From VAXT01 sp963698015 (lineage in GTDB: Bacteria; Actinomycetota; Thermoleophilia; Gaiellales; Gaiellaceae), in contig OY969109.1 in the NCBI GenBank assembly GCA_963698015.1, positions 2,418,001-2,482,000 of the forward strand: a stretch of 64,000 bases of DNA. Reading direction: 5' to 3'. Below are positions 22,929 through 30,718 of this stretch, one piece after another; the first letter of the stretch is position 1; every line of letters begins with the position of its first letter. A model generated the notes under the pieces. That model did no database searches. It was not told where the DNA came from and worked only from the letters and a program-made list of their open reading frames with translations. A program made the translations under genes and the position numbers.

Positions 22929-25109
22929 TTACTCGGATGGCGCCTCGAAGACGTCGGGCCGCACGGACTCCCCGGTGTTCAGCTGAATGACCTGTGCGAG
23001 CGTGCGCCGGTAGTCGATGCCGTAGCGGCGCCTGATCTGGTCGAGCATCGGATCATTCAGATAGAAGAACCGATCGCCGTCGCGCAGCGCCTCGAACTGC
23101 TTCTTCCATATTGCGAGCTGGAGCTCGCCGAACTCCGTTCTGGCCACGTGTGGTTCGGCCAGCATCCCGACGAACGCGTCCACCTTGTCGACGTTGCCGG
23201 CGCCGTAGACGCCCTTGAGGCGCGCGGCGAGCGTCGAGCGGCGCGCCCCGACAACGGCGTCCTCTCCGGCCTCGTCGCTCTTCAGGCGGATCTTCTTGCC
23301 GTCCGCATCCCTCAGGCTCGTGAAGTCGAGGATGTCCGGGTCGTCGATCGGATCGCGTCGGCTGATCTGGCGACTTCGCCGGAAGCGCGCCGTCTTCTCA
23401 ACCGTGATCGCCGCGTACGAGCGCTTCGGCGCCAGCCCGTATGCGACCCGGAGCTGGTTGTAACTCGGAATGCCATGGTCGCGCCCGCGCGCAATATCGA
23501 TCGCGCCGAGATCCTGGACGACCGAGAAACAGCCGGGTTGCACCACCGGAGCGCCGCATGAGCGCGGGTCGCGGTTCCCGGGCTTCGGGATCTGGAACAG
23601 GATGCTGCGCAAGGACTCGTCGATCTGCTCGTCGTTCTTGTACTGCCGCTCGGCGCCCAGGCCTTTGAGCAGGGGGCCGAGGCCAACGGCCGGCAGCAGA
23701 TCTGGATTGCCGAACGCAAGACCGAGTGGGATCACGAGCGTGACGTCGCTTCCTTTGCGCTCCACCTCGATTCCCGCCCGCTCGAACGCTTCGAGCTGGC
23801 CCGGCTTGTAGGCGCTCGCCGGCGCCGTGGGCTCGAGCTCTCCGTGCACCATGCTGTGCACGCGGTAGCCGACCGTCGCGAACTCGTTCGTGATCGTCGG
23901 ATCGACCGTCGGGTCATACCCCCGGTACGGCGCCAGGCGAACGCCGAGCGCGGGCAAGAACTCCCTGTACGTGATGTATTGCTGCTCGGCGCCGACGATC
24001 CGCCGGGCGATCTGGAATCGCTCCTCCGCCGAGAGGGAAGCGGGCAGCTTCGAGACGATTCTGTTGTGCTCCTGCGCGAACAGGGTGTGCGTGGCGGTGA
24101 GCGCGATGTTCTCGTTCGCGCGCACGTCGCCGGAAACGACCGCGTTCGTCCGGTGACCGACGAGCGGGCCCATCAGGTCCATCGCCGGTGCGGGCGTTGC
24201 GCGATCGCGCTGCGCTGACGAGAGGTCCTTGTCCCGCGCGGTGACGCGTGGGAGGTAGCCGCCGGGCAGCAGGAGCGAAGCGTCGTTGTTCGACATGTCT
24301 CCGTCGACCGGACCCTCGCGCAGCCACTCGAGCCTCTTGGCGGATCCACCGTAGATGGCGAAGGCATCGATGTAGCTCGGAACAGTGTTGATCTCCTGCC
24401 GCGGCGTCGACACTCCGGTCCCGGGTGCGGCGGGTGTCCGGTAGAAATCGATCCTCCCGAGATCGTTCGTGAACCGCTCCAGCGGGTCCTTCGAGTCAAA
24501 GGGAATCGCCGCGTTCTCCCCCTTCTTCTCGTTCCGGAGACCGAAGGTGTGATCGAGGAACTGGCCCCAGACCCATCCCCACTGCGAGACCCCGTTCTCG
24601 GAGAAGAGGTTCTGCCCGACGTCGTTGAAGATCCGGTTGCTGATGTAACGCGGCGACGGGCCTCCGTTCATCTTCCCGATTCCGTTGGCGAACGAGACCG
24701 AGGCGATCCGCAGATACGGCCGGTCCGCCTCGCCCCAACCCGGGTGCCCGGTGTTGTTCCCGGCTCCCCCGAGCGCGCGCCACCTCGCCTCAGAGGCGTT
24801 GTCGAGATGGTTGCGTACGAACGGGATGCTCCCGATCAGTGCCGCCAGTCCTGCCACGACGGCGGCCGCGGCCACGAATCGCCGCCATCGCTTGGCGCGC
24901 GTCCGCGGCGCGCGGAGCACGACGACTCGAGGCCCGTTCAGGCGCGTCGTGGCCGGGGGGCGGCCAGTCAGCAGCATGGGCTGCGTGATCACGGATGGAT
25001 CCGGAAGTCGCTCGCGCGCCGCGCGTGCAAGAGGTGGAGGCGCTACCAGGACCAACTCGGGACTCGTTGGCTCCCGAACCTCGCCGGTGGGCCGAAGCCG
25101 CGAGGTCAT
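22929..25109 (-). CDS. animal-type haem peroxidase
   Basis: A 726-aa peroxidase of the myeloperoxidase/cyclooxygenase superfamily. A membrane anchor (WRRFVAAAAVVAGLAALIGS) is near residue 85. WGQFLDHTFGL probably holds the distal His, NENIALTATHTLFAQEHNR is the family hallmark with catalytic Arg nearby, and TVGYRVHSMVHGEL should hold the proximal haem His. Bacterial members oxidise halides or phenolics outside the cell. TAGTCT 6 nt before its ATG marks a leaderless start. It borders the tRNA-Arg island. Confidence 0.9.
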   Translation of the reverse strand: MTSRLRPTGEVREPTSPELVLVAPPPLARAARERLPDPSVITQPMLLTGRPPATTRLNGPRVVVLRAPRTRAKRWRRFVAAAAVVAGLAALIGSIPFVRNHLDNASEARWRALGGAGNNTGHPGWGEADRPYLRIASVSFANGIGKMNGGPSPRYISNRIFNDVGQNLFSENGVSQWGWVWGQFLDHTFGLRNEKKGENAAIPFDSKDPLERFTNDLGRIDFYRTPAAPGTGVSTPRQEINTVPSYIDAFAIYGGSAKRLEWLREGPVDGDMSNNDASLLLPGGYLPRVTARDKDLSSAQRDRATPAPAMDLMGPLVGHRTNAVVSGDVRANENIALTATHTLFAQEHNRIVSKLPASLSAEERFQIARRIVGAEQQYITYREFLPALGVRLAPYRGYDPTVDPTITNEFATVGYRVHSMVHGELEPTAPASAYKPGQLEAFERAGIEVERKGSDVTLVIPLGLAFGNPDLLPAVGLGPLLKGLGAERQYKNDEQIDESLRSILFQIPKPGNRDPRSCGAPVVQPGCFSVVQDLGAIDIARGRDHGIPSYNQLRVAYGLAPKRSYAAITVEKTARFRRSRQISRRDPIDDPDILDFTSLRDADGKKIRLKSDEAGEDAVVGARRSTLAARLKGVYGAGNVDKVDAFVGMLAEPHVARTEFGELQLAIWKKQFEALRDGDRFFYLNDPMLDQIRRRYGIDYRRTLAQVIQLNTGESVRPDVFEAPSE

Positions 25110-25115
25110 GCGCCG

Positions 25116-25121
25116 AGACTA
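25116..25121 (-). promoter_or_regulatory. -10 hexamer TAGTCT, leaderless start
   Basis: TAGTCT on the minus strand, 6 nt, then the peroxidase ATG at 25109. Confidence 0.55.
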
Positions 25122-25202
25122 ACGCGAAGCGCATCCCGCTTCTAAGACAAAAACCGGCTGAAAAGTGAAGGTTCCGGTGGCCTTTGCCCGCTCGGCGGGG
25201 CG

Positions 25203-25227
25203 TGCGCCTGGCAGGAATCGAACCTGC
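25203..25227 (-). repeat. 25-bp copy of the tRNA-Arg 3' end (att-like)
   Basis: Identical over 25 bp to 27999-28023, the T-arm and acceptor 3' side of tRNA-Arg(CCG), and in the same orientation. Only this portion of a tRNA is present. With the intact tRNA it brackets 2.8 kb, as an attachment-site duplication would. Confidence 0.85.
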
Positions 25228-25395
25228 CTGCCAATAGCGTTCTTTCTCGGCCGAGGTAGGCACGGTGTCTCGTTGCGCTCACTGGCGGCGCCTACGAGGA
25301 GGCGAGGGCGACCCCGCGTGCCATGGCCGAAACAGCGACTAGCCGGCGGTGGGCCCGCGGCGGTGCGTGAGCCGACCGCGACCGGACGAACTGTG

Positions 25396-25401
25396 TTAGA
25401 T
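25396..25401 (+). promoter_or_regulatory. -10 hexamer TTAGAT, leaderless start
   Basis: TTAGAT, 6 nt, then the ATG at 25408 of the DUF202 gene. Confidence 0.6.
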
Positions 25402-25407
25402 GCCGCC

Positions 25408-25818
25408 ATGGCGGAGCCGCAGCCGGGTTCAGACCACACCGACGAAGACGAAGTGCCTCCAGTTTCGACGTCGCCTTCGGATCTCGATCAGGTGCGACGT
25501 ACGTCGATGGCTGCGGAGCGCACGTGGCTGGCGTGGTGGCGCACCGCGCTTGGCGCCACAGCCGGGGCGCTCGCTGTGGGCCGGTTCGCCCCTCAACTGC
25601 TCGACGTCTCCCCGTGGCCGTACATTCTGCTCGGCTGCGGCTACGCGTCTCTCGCGGTCGGGCTGTCAATCGTCGGTGCACAACGCCAGCGCGCGTTGGA
25701 GCATGCGCTGCGAACCGGCGGCCACGTACCGCTGCGGTTCCGCACCGTCGGACTGTTCACCGTCGGCGGCGTCGCGCTTGCCGTCATGACCATCGTGCTC
25801 GTGATCGCGCAGACCTGA
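25408..25818 (+). CDS. DUF202 small membrane protein
   Basis: A 136-aa protein with an acidic N-terminus, the DUF202 hallmark RTSMAAERTWLAWWRTALG, and three membrane segments (about residues 53-70, 77-95 and 110-130). Members are YidH-like and have no established function. An in-frame extension upstream to 25165 would cross the att repeat and is rejected in favour of the leaderless ATG. It is the only rightward gene in the island. Confidence 0.85.
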   Translation: MAEPQPGSDHTDEDEVPPVSTSPSDLDQVRRTSMAAERTWLAWWRTALGATAGALAVGRFAPQLLDVSPWPYILLGCGYASLAVGLSIVGAQRQRALEHALRTGGHVPLRFRTVGLFTVGGVALAVMTIVLVIAQT

Positions 25819-25864
25819 CGCCGTCTCTTCGGTGCAGACGGCCGGTTTCTCTAGAAGCGACCCC

Positions 25865-25894
25865 GGCCCTTCCTCGAGCGTCCTGGGAAGGGCC
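25865..25894 (+). terminator. hairpin after the DUF202 gene
   Basis: Nine-bp stem GGCCCTTCC / GGAAGGGCC with a 12-nt loop between two convergent genes. There is no T-run, so termination is inferred from position only. Confidence 0.4.
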
Positions 25895-25966
25895 GCGGAC
25901 TTCGACCCACGCCTGCGGATTGTTGTCTCGCCGCGCGATTTCCGAGGTAGGCACCGTTGAGCACGA

Positions 25967-26482
25967 CTACGGTGCGCGGTGAGCAGTCCACTTGAACTTC
26001 TTGCCGCGGCAGATCTCCGGGTCCGCGAACACGCCTGATGCCTTGGCGCCTCGGATCGTGGCCGTGAGGCCCTTGCTCTCGACATGTCCTGAACGATCGA
26101 CTGCTGCCGGGGAATCGTCGTGCACCGCGCCGCGGTCACCATTTGGGCAGCCGCTTCCACGGACGAAGCTGAACCCGGTCTCGACCAACTCCCTCCCGTT
26201 GGAGCTGACCGTGAGGCAAACCTCGGCGCCTTCGGGAGTCGTGCCGATGTAACGGATGCCGTCTTCCTTGCAGGCAACTACCTCACGAAGAATCGCCGGG
26301 ACACGCGGCGGACCGGACGATTCACCGGTCGATTCGCCACAAAGATTGGTTCCCAATGGCGAGTAGGCACAGATCTCGCCCAAGCTGATGATGGCCAAGA
26401 AGAGCGGTAGCGCGTAGTACGCCACCAGTAGCCCCACCACCGCCACCAAAGTGCCGATTCCGAAGCGAACGCGTCGGTTCAT
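25967..26482 (-). CDS. hypothetical membrane-anchored protein
   Basis: A 171-aa protein starting MNRRVRFGIGTLVAVVG and containing one long hydrophobic segment (residues 8-32). Six cysteines follow (ICAYSPLGTNLCGE, VACKEDGIRYIG, VCLTVSS, GSGCPNGD and the EICRGKK end), suggesting an exported, disulfide-bonded domain. The family is not recognised. GTG 26542 is an alternative start but adds 20 residues with no signal-like character. It lies in the tRNA-Arg island. Confidence 0.6.
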   Translation of the reverse strand: MNRRVRFGIGTLVAVVGLLVAYYALPLFLAIISLGEICAYSPLGTNLCGESTGESSGPPRVPAILREVVACKEDGIRYIGTTPEGAEVCLTVSSNGRELVETGFSFVRGSGCPNGDRGAVHDDSPAAVDRSGHVESKGLTATIRGAKASGVFADPEICRGKKFKWTAHRAP

Positions 26483-26584
26483 TCCTGGCCGGTCGTCGCC
26501 ACGAGAAAGACGGTCAATCGTGACCGCGCTTGCGCTCGCCACCCACGATGGCCGCTAAGTCGACGGGGTCGGGAGCTGGCCTCC

Positions 26585-27457
26585 TCACCGACGTCGCCCC
26601 GTCGGTTGCCAGGATGGATCGCTATCAGTGGCTGAGTTGTGGGTGAGCCGCGTCTGTCCGCTGCCGTCGGCGTTCATGACGTAGACCTCAGACGTGTCCC
26701 CGTCACGAAAGCTCGCGAAGGCGATTTTGGCCCCGCTGGGCGCCCAAGCAGGATCCCCGGCCTCGTCGTGTGTCAGCCGGCGCTTGGCGCTGCCGCCGGA
26801 ATTCATGGTGTAGATCGCATAGTTCGCGTCACCGAAGATCGTGAAGGCGATCCTGCTCGCGACTGGTGACCAGGCGGGGGACTCAGAATCCGCCTGAGTG
26901 TCGGTCAGCCTCCGCTGCCCGCTGCCATCGCTGTTCATGACGTGGATCGTCAGGTCGATCCCGGCGAAGGCGATCTGGTTCCCGTTAGGAGACCACGTGG
27001 GGTCGCCGGACACAGAGGCGTTCCGCGCGAGCACCCGCTGTCCACTGCCGTCGGCGTTCATGACGAAGATGCCAAACCCAGAGCCGCTGCCCCGTGAGTA
27101 CACGGTCCTCACGAAGGCGATCCTGGTCCCGTCGGGCGACCAGGCGGCAGACTCTTCGTTCTGCCGTCGCGTCCCCGTCACGTTGCGCTGTCCGCTGCCG
27201 TCGGCATTCATGACGAAGATCTCGTTGTTCGAGTCGTCACTGCCATACGAGCATCCCCTCGTGAAGGCGATCTTCGTCCCGTCGGGCGACCAGGCGGGAG
27301 AACGACTCCCCATAGCGTTCCGGGTCAGCCGCCGCTGATCGCTGCCGTCGGCGTTCATGACATAGATCTGAAAGCTGCCGTCGCGGTCGCTCTCGAAGGC
27401 GATCAGGGCCGCGCCTTGCGACGGACCGGGCCGCTCGCGGCTGAGCGCTCCGGGCAC
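26585..27457 (-). CDS. TolB-like/PD40 beta-propeller protein
   Basis: A 290-aa protein built from six PD40 repeats, each with a form of IYVMNADGSGQRRLT followed by PAWSPDGTKIAF. Such propellers bind proteins or sugars; many are exported. Here the frame begins inside the longer membrane-protein frame at 27237-27812, and the propeller start (FESDRDGSFQIYVMN) lies soon after the last common segment. I think the two were one gene encoding a membrane-anchored propeller, now split by a frameshift between about 27455 and 27500. Confidence 0.75.
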   Translation of the reverse strand: MPGALSRERPGPSQGAALIAFESDRDGSFQIYVMNADGSDQRRLTRNAMGSRSPAWSPDGTKIAFTRGCSYGSDDSNNEIFVMNADGSGQRNVTGTRRQNEESAAWSPDGTRIAFVRTVYSRGSGSGFGIFVMNADGSGQRVLARNASVSGDPTWSPNGNQIAFAGIDLTIHVMNSDGSGQRRLTDTQADSESPAWSPVASRIAFTIFGDANYAIYTMNSGGSAKRRLTHDEAGDPAWAPSGAKIAFASFRDGDTSEVYVMNADGSGQTRLTHNSATDSDPSWQPTGRRR

Positions 27458-27812
27458 GAGTGGGGCGCTTCGGGCAGGCTGTCCCTGGCCGTGGGGGACT
27501 GGATTCAGTCGAAGTCGCCTCGCTTACAGACTGCCCTACGACCACGAGTGCGGCGATCGCGAACACGGTCATCCACGCGACCGGAATGCCCCAGTACCAG
27601 TGCGAACCGGACCGCCATCCCATGACGATGATCGGGAGGGTGACAAGCCAGCAGAAGCCGCCGAGCAGGAGGACCAGATCAGTCCCCCCTCTGTACGACG
27701 AGGTGAAGAAGACCGCTCCCACAAAGACAAAGAGCCAAGCAAAGCCGAGCAGGATGTGGCCCGTGAGCACACCGCCGAGGGCCCAACGATTGGGGCCGGC
27801 CGCTCGGCTCAT
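27237..27812 (-). CDS. membrane protein, probable 5' part of a frameshifted propeller gene
   Basis: Residues 1-105 contain three hydrophobic segments (GHILLGFAWLFVFVGAVFF, LVLLLGGFCWLVTLPIIVM, WMTVFAIAALVVVGQS). After about residue 115 the frame simply reads the propeller gene in the wrong phase and becomes Arg/Pro-rich, so the true product of this frame is the N-terminal 115 residues. The family is not recognised. Confidence 0.55.
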   Translation of the reverse strand: MSRAAGPNRWALGGVLTGHILLGFAWLFVFVGAVFFTSSYRGGTDLVLLLGGFCWLVTLPIIVMGWRSGSHWYWGIPVAWMTVFAIAALVVVGQSVSEATSTESSPPRPGTACPKRPTRARSAQPRAARSVARRGPDRLRERPRRQLSDLCHERRRQRSAAADPERYGESFSRLVARRDEDRLHEGMLVWQ

Positions 27813-27998
27813 GGAACTTGTTCGGCGCGAACTACCTCGATCGGCTGCCGCCAGCGCACCCGCCCGCTTGTAGTAAATGTCACGCGACCAGCAAGTATGA
27901 CGCGCCGGTTGGAGCTGAACATCCTCAATGGCGGTGAACGGGAGGGCTTGCCGAGCGCGTCTTGAGTTCGCAGAAAACCCCTGCTAATCGGAAGATCA

Positions 27999-28071
27999 TG
28001 CGCCTGGCAGGAATCGAACCTGCGACCTCGCGCTCCGGAGGCGCGCGCTCTATCCCCTGAGCTACAGGCGC
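27999..28071 (-). tRNA. tRNA-Arg (CCG)
   Basis: A 73-nt cloverleaf: acceptor GCGCCTG/CAGGCGC, D-arm TAGCTCAGGGGATAGAGC, anticodon loop CTCCGGA (anticodon CCG) and T-arm GCAGGTTCGATTCCTGC. A TAGACT hexamer lies 9 nt upstream (28081-28086). Its last 25 nt are duplicated at 25203. Confidence 0.97.
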
Positions 28072-28179
28072 GGAGCCTCCAGTCTAGCCCCCCATCCCGG
28101 AATCGTCCGTTCGCGAATCCGGGCCGGACGTTCAGGCGTATCACGGGCACGGCTTCTAAATCCATCTAGGAGGTGGAAA

Positions 28180-28605
28180 GTGGCGGAATCGAGTCTCTAC
28201 GAGCGGCTCGGTGGTGCGTTCGCGATCGCAGCGGTGGTCGACCACTTCAGCGAAGCGATCGTCCGCAATCCGATCGTCGGCCAGAACTCGGAGAACCCAG
28301 CACTCCGCGAATGGCACACCGACAGCCTCGCTCGGCTTCCCGGACTGAAGTTCATGCGCACCCTGTGGGTGTGCGACGTCGCCGGCGGGCCGCAGAGCTA
28401 CGCCGCGACACATCCGGGCCGTACCGATCTCGGCCTGGAGGAAGCCCATCGCCAGCTGAAGATCTCTCCGGACGAGTTCGACGAGGTCGCCGCTGAGCTG
28501 ATGCGGACGCTCGACAACTTCCAGGTGCCCGACCAGGAGAAAGGGGAGGTCCTGGCCGCCTTTGCTGCGCACAAAGGCGAGGTGACCGAGGGCTTCGCTT
28601 CGTAA
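28180..28605 (+). CDS. group 1 truncated haemoglobin-like protein
   Basis: A 141-aa globin of the 2-on-2 type: SSLYERLGGAFAIAAVVDHF starts the fold, and GLEEAHRQLKISPDEFDEVA carries the proximal His of helix F. Length and end (LAAFAAHKGEV) match trHbN. Functions proposed for the family are NO detoxification and oxygen binding. AGGAGG stands 6 nt before the GTG. It is a single-gene unit just outside the tRNA-Arg island. Confidence 0.85.
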   Translation: MAESSLYERLGGAFAIAAVVDHFSEAIVRNPIVGQNSENPALREWHTDSLARLPGLKFMRTLWVCDVAGGPQSYAATHPGRTDLGLEEAHRQLKISPDEFDEVAAELMRTLDNFQVPDQEKGEVLAAFAAHKGEVTEGFAS

Positions 28606-28620
28606 CGGAACCCGTCGTTG

Positions 28621-28649
28621 TTGACGAGAAAGTAAGTGAGTGCTAACTT
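28621..28649 (+). promoter_or_regulatory. tetR promoter TTGACG-N17-TAACTT
   Basis: TTGACG at 28621 and TAACTT at 28644 have the optimal 17-nt spacing; the ATG follows 6 nt after the -10, so the message is leaderless. Confidence 0.75.
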
Positions 28650-28653
28650 ACTT
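28630..28653. promoter_or_regulatory. inverted-repeat operator of the TetR regulator
   Basis: AAGTAAGT (28630-28637) and ACTTACTT (28646-28653) form a perfect inverted repeat with an 8-nt spacer that covers the spacer and -10 of the tetR promoter. The same half-site, AAGTAAGT followed by GACTAA, recurs at 29237-29250 upstream of the exporter gene, so both genes are probably controlled by this regulator. Confidence 0.7.
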
Positions 28654-28655
28654 AC

Positions 28656-29207
28656 ATGGCAACCACGACGAAGAGGAAGTCCGCAGAGGAGCGTCGCGAG
28701 TCCGTGCTCGACGCTGCTTACATCGAGTTCGCCGAGCACGGGCTCGACGGCGCCTCCACCGAGAACATGGCCGCGAGGGCAGGGATCTCGCAGCCCTACG
28801 TCTTCCGGCTCTTCGGCACGAAGAAGCAGCTGTTCATCGCGGTCGTCGCGCGTTGCTTCCGCGAGACTCTCGAGGCGTTCCAGCACGCCGCAGAGGGGAA
28901 GCGCGGGGTCGAAGCCCTGCACGCGATGGGCACGGTCTACCGCGAGCAGCTCCTCCAGGACAGGATCCGGCTGCGCTCGCAGATGCAGGCCTACGCCGCA
29001 TGCGGCGATCCGGAGATCGAGACCGTCGTCCGAAACGGCTACAGCGATCTCGTCAGCTACGTCGAGCACGTCGCCGGCGGCCTGCCGACGGAAGAGATCA
29101 GCCGGTTCTTCGCGACCGGCATGCTCCTGAACGTGATCGCGTCGATGGGGCTGGAGCAGCCGACGGAGCCCTGGGCGCAGCGACTCCTCGAGGGGCTGGG
29201 GAAATGA
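28656..29207 (+). CDS. TetR-family transcriptional regulator
   Basis: A 183-aa repressor. The N-terminal helix-turn-helix is AYIEFAEHGLDGASTENMAA plus GISQPYVFRLFGTKKQLF, the classic TetR signature; the rest is an alpha-helical ligand-binding and dimerisation domain. The start codon directly follows its own operator. The gene precedes a DHA2 exporter, and the pair is a standard drug-efflux arrangement in which ligand binding derepresses the pump. Confidence 0.92.
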   Translation: MATTTKRKSAEERRESVLDAAYIEFAEHGLDGASTENMAARAGISQPYVFRLFGTKKQLFIAVVARCFRETLEAFQHAAEGKRGVEALHAMGTVYREQLLQDRIRLRSQMQAYAACGDPEIETVVRNGYSDLVSYVEHVAGGLPTEEISRFFATGMLLNVIASMGLEQPTEPWAQRLLEGLGK

Positions 29208-29271
29208 CAGACGGACCGTTCTCTTTTTTCCCAGCGAAGTAAGTGACTAATCAAGAACTACGGAGGGAGAG

Positions 29272-30684
29272 ATGAGCACACGGAGCAAGACGATCTGGAC
29301 GTTCGCGATCACCTCGGTCGCGCTCTTCATGGTCACGCTCGACAACCTCGTCGTGACCACCGCACTGCCGGTCATCCGCAAGGACCTGCACGCGTCGCTG
29401 TCCCAGCTCGAGTGGACGGTGAACGCGTACACGCTGACCTTCGCCGTCTTGCTCCTGACCGGGGCGGCCCTCGGCGACCGCTTCGGCCGGCGGCTGATGT
29501 TCTCGGTCGGGATCGGCATCTTCACGTTGTCGTCCGCCGCGGCGGCTCTCGCTCCGAGTGCCACCGCGCTCGACCTGGCACGCGCTGCGCAGGGCGTGGG
29601 CGGCGCGATCGTGATGCCGCTCACCCTGACGATCCTGTCCGCGGCGGTTCCGCCGGAGCGGCGCGGGCTGGCGCTTGGTGCCTGGAGCGGAATCGCCGGT
29701 CTCGCGGTAGCGATCGGACCGCTCGTCGGCGGCGCCGTCGTCGAAGGAATCTCCTGGCAGTGGATCTTCTGGCTCAACGTGCCGCTCGGGCTGGTCCTGG
29801 CGCCGCTCGCATTCCTGCGGCTGCGCGAGTCGCACGGCCCGGCCGGTGGTCTCGACCTTCCGGGCCTCGCGCTCGCAAGCGCCGGGCTGTTCGGGATCGT
29901 GTGGGGGCTCGTTCGCGCCAACTCGATCGGTTGGGGCTCGGCGGAGATCGTCGGGTCGTTCGTGGTCGGGTCGGTCACACTCGCGCTGTTCGTCCTCTGG
30001 GAGCTGCGGACGCGCGCGCCGATGCTGCCGATGCGCTTCTTCCGCAACCGCGCGTTCACGCTGACGAACGTGTCGTCGCTCTTCATGTTCTTCGGGATGT
30101 TCGGGTCGATCTTCCTCTTGGCCCAGTTCTTCCAGACCGTGCAGGGCTACTCGCCGCTCCAGGCGGGGATCCGGATCCTTCCGTGGACGGCGATGCCGAT
30201 CTTCATCTCGCCCGTCGCGGGAGCCCTCTCCGACCGGATCGGCGGCCAGCGGATCATGGGCGTCGGGCTCACGCTGCAGGCGCTCGGGCTCGCCTGGATC
30301 GCGACGGTCTCGACGCCGACGACGCCGTACAGCGACCTCGTGATCCCGTTCTTCATCTCGGGCATCGGGATGGCGCTCTTCTTCGCGCCGGTCGCCAACG
30401 TCGTGCTCAGCGCGGTCAGGCGGGAGGAGGAGGGACAGGCTTCGGGAGCCGCGAACGCCATCCGCGAGCTAGGCGGCGTGTTCGGTGTCGCCGTCCTCGC
30501 CTCGATCTTCGCCCACTACGGCGGCTACCTGTCGGGCCAGGACTTCGTCGACGGGCTGCGGCCTGCGGTCTGGGTCGGCGCCGCTGTCGTCGGCCTCGGA
30601 GCGATCGCGTCGTTCGCGATCCCGTCACGAGCCCGGGCTCAAGAGGAAGCCCCGGAGCAGCCTGCGCTCGAGGTGGCCGCATAG
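29272..30684 (+). CDS. DHA2-family MFS multidrug exporter (EmrB/QacA type)
   Basis: A 470-aa permease with 14 predicted membrane segments. Helix 1 holds VTLDNLVVTTALPVIRKDL (the DHA2 motif D1), loop 2-3 has GAALGDRFGRR (motif A), and helix 5 holds GLAVAIGPLVGGAVVE (motif C of exporters). CGGAGGGAG precedes the ATG. A TetR half-site at 29237 lies in its leader. The substrate is likely an amphipathic drug or metabolite. Confidence 0.92.
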   Translation: MSTRSKTIWTFAITSVALFMVTLDNLVVTTALPVIRKDLHASLSQLEWTVNAYTLTFAVLLLTGAALGDRFGRRLMFSVGIGIFTLSSAAAALAPSATALDLARAAQGVGGAIVMPLTLTILSAAVPPERRGLALGAWSGIAGLAVAIGPLVGGAVVEGISWQWIFWLNVPLGLVLAPLAFLRLRESHGPAGGLDLPGLALASAGLFGIVWGLVRANSIGWGSAEIVGSFVVGSVTLALFVLWELRTRAPMLPMRFFRNRAFTLTNVSSLFMFFGMFGSIFLLAQFFQTVQGYSPLQAGIRILPWTAMPIFISPVAGALSDRIGGQRIMGVGLTLQALGLAWIATVSTPTTPYSDLVIPFFISGIGMALFFAPVANVVLSAVRREEEGQASGAANAIRELGGVFGVAVLASIFAHYGGYLSGQDFVDGLRPAVWVGAAVVGLGAIASFAIPSRARAQEEAPEQPALEVAA

Positions 30685-30705
30685 CGGCTAACGGCGGGGA
30701 GCTTC

Positions 30706-30711
30706 TAGGCT
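30706..30711 (+). promoter_or_regulatory. -10 hexamer TAGGCT, leaderless start
   Basis: TAGGCT, 7 nt, then the ATG at 30719 of the epimerase gene. Confidence 0.6.
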
Positions 30712-30718
30712 TGCGCCG

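Larger units (their letters stand above)
25203..28023. mobile_element. small tRNA-Arg-bounded island, no integrase left
   Basis: Direct repeats at both ends are copies of the tRNA-Arg(CCG) 3' end; the intact tRNA is at the right edge with its 3' end pointing inward, the standard layout for site-specific integration. The contents are accessory: a DUF202 protein, a lipoprotein-like hypothetical, and a beta-propeller/membrane pair that appears frameshifted. No recombinase or plasmid gene remains, so it is either a deletion relic or was mobilised in trans. Confidence 0.6.

Noticed and set aside
25165..25407. N-terminal extension of the DUF202 protein
   Set aside because: It would translate the tRNA-derived repeat and has no conserved residues; the leaderless ATG at 25408 is better supported.
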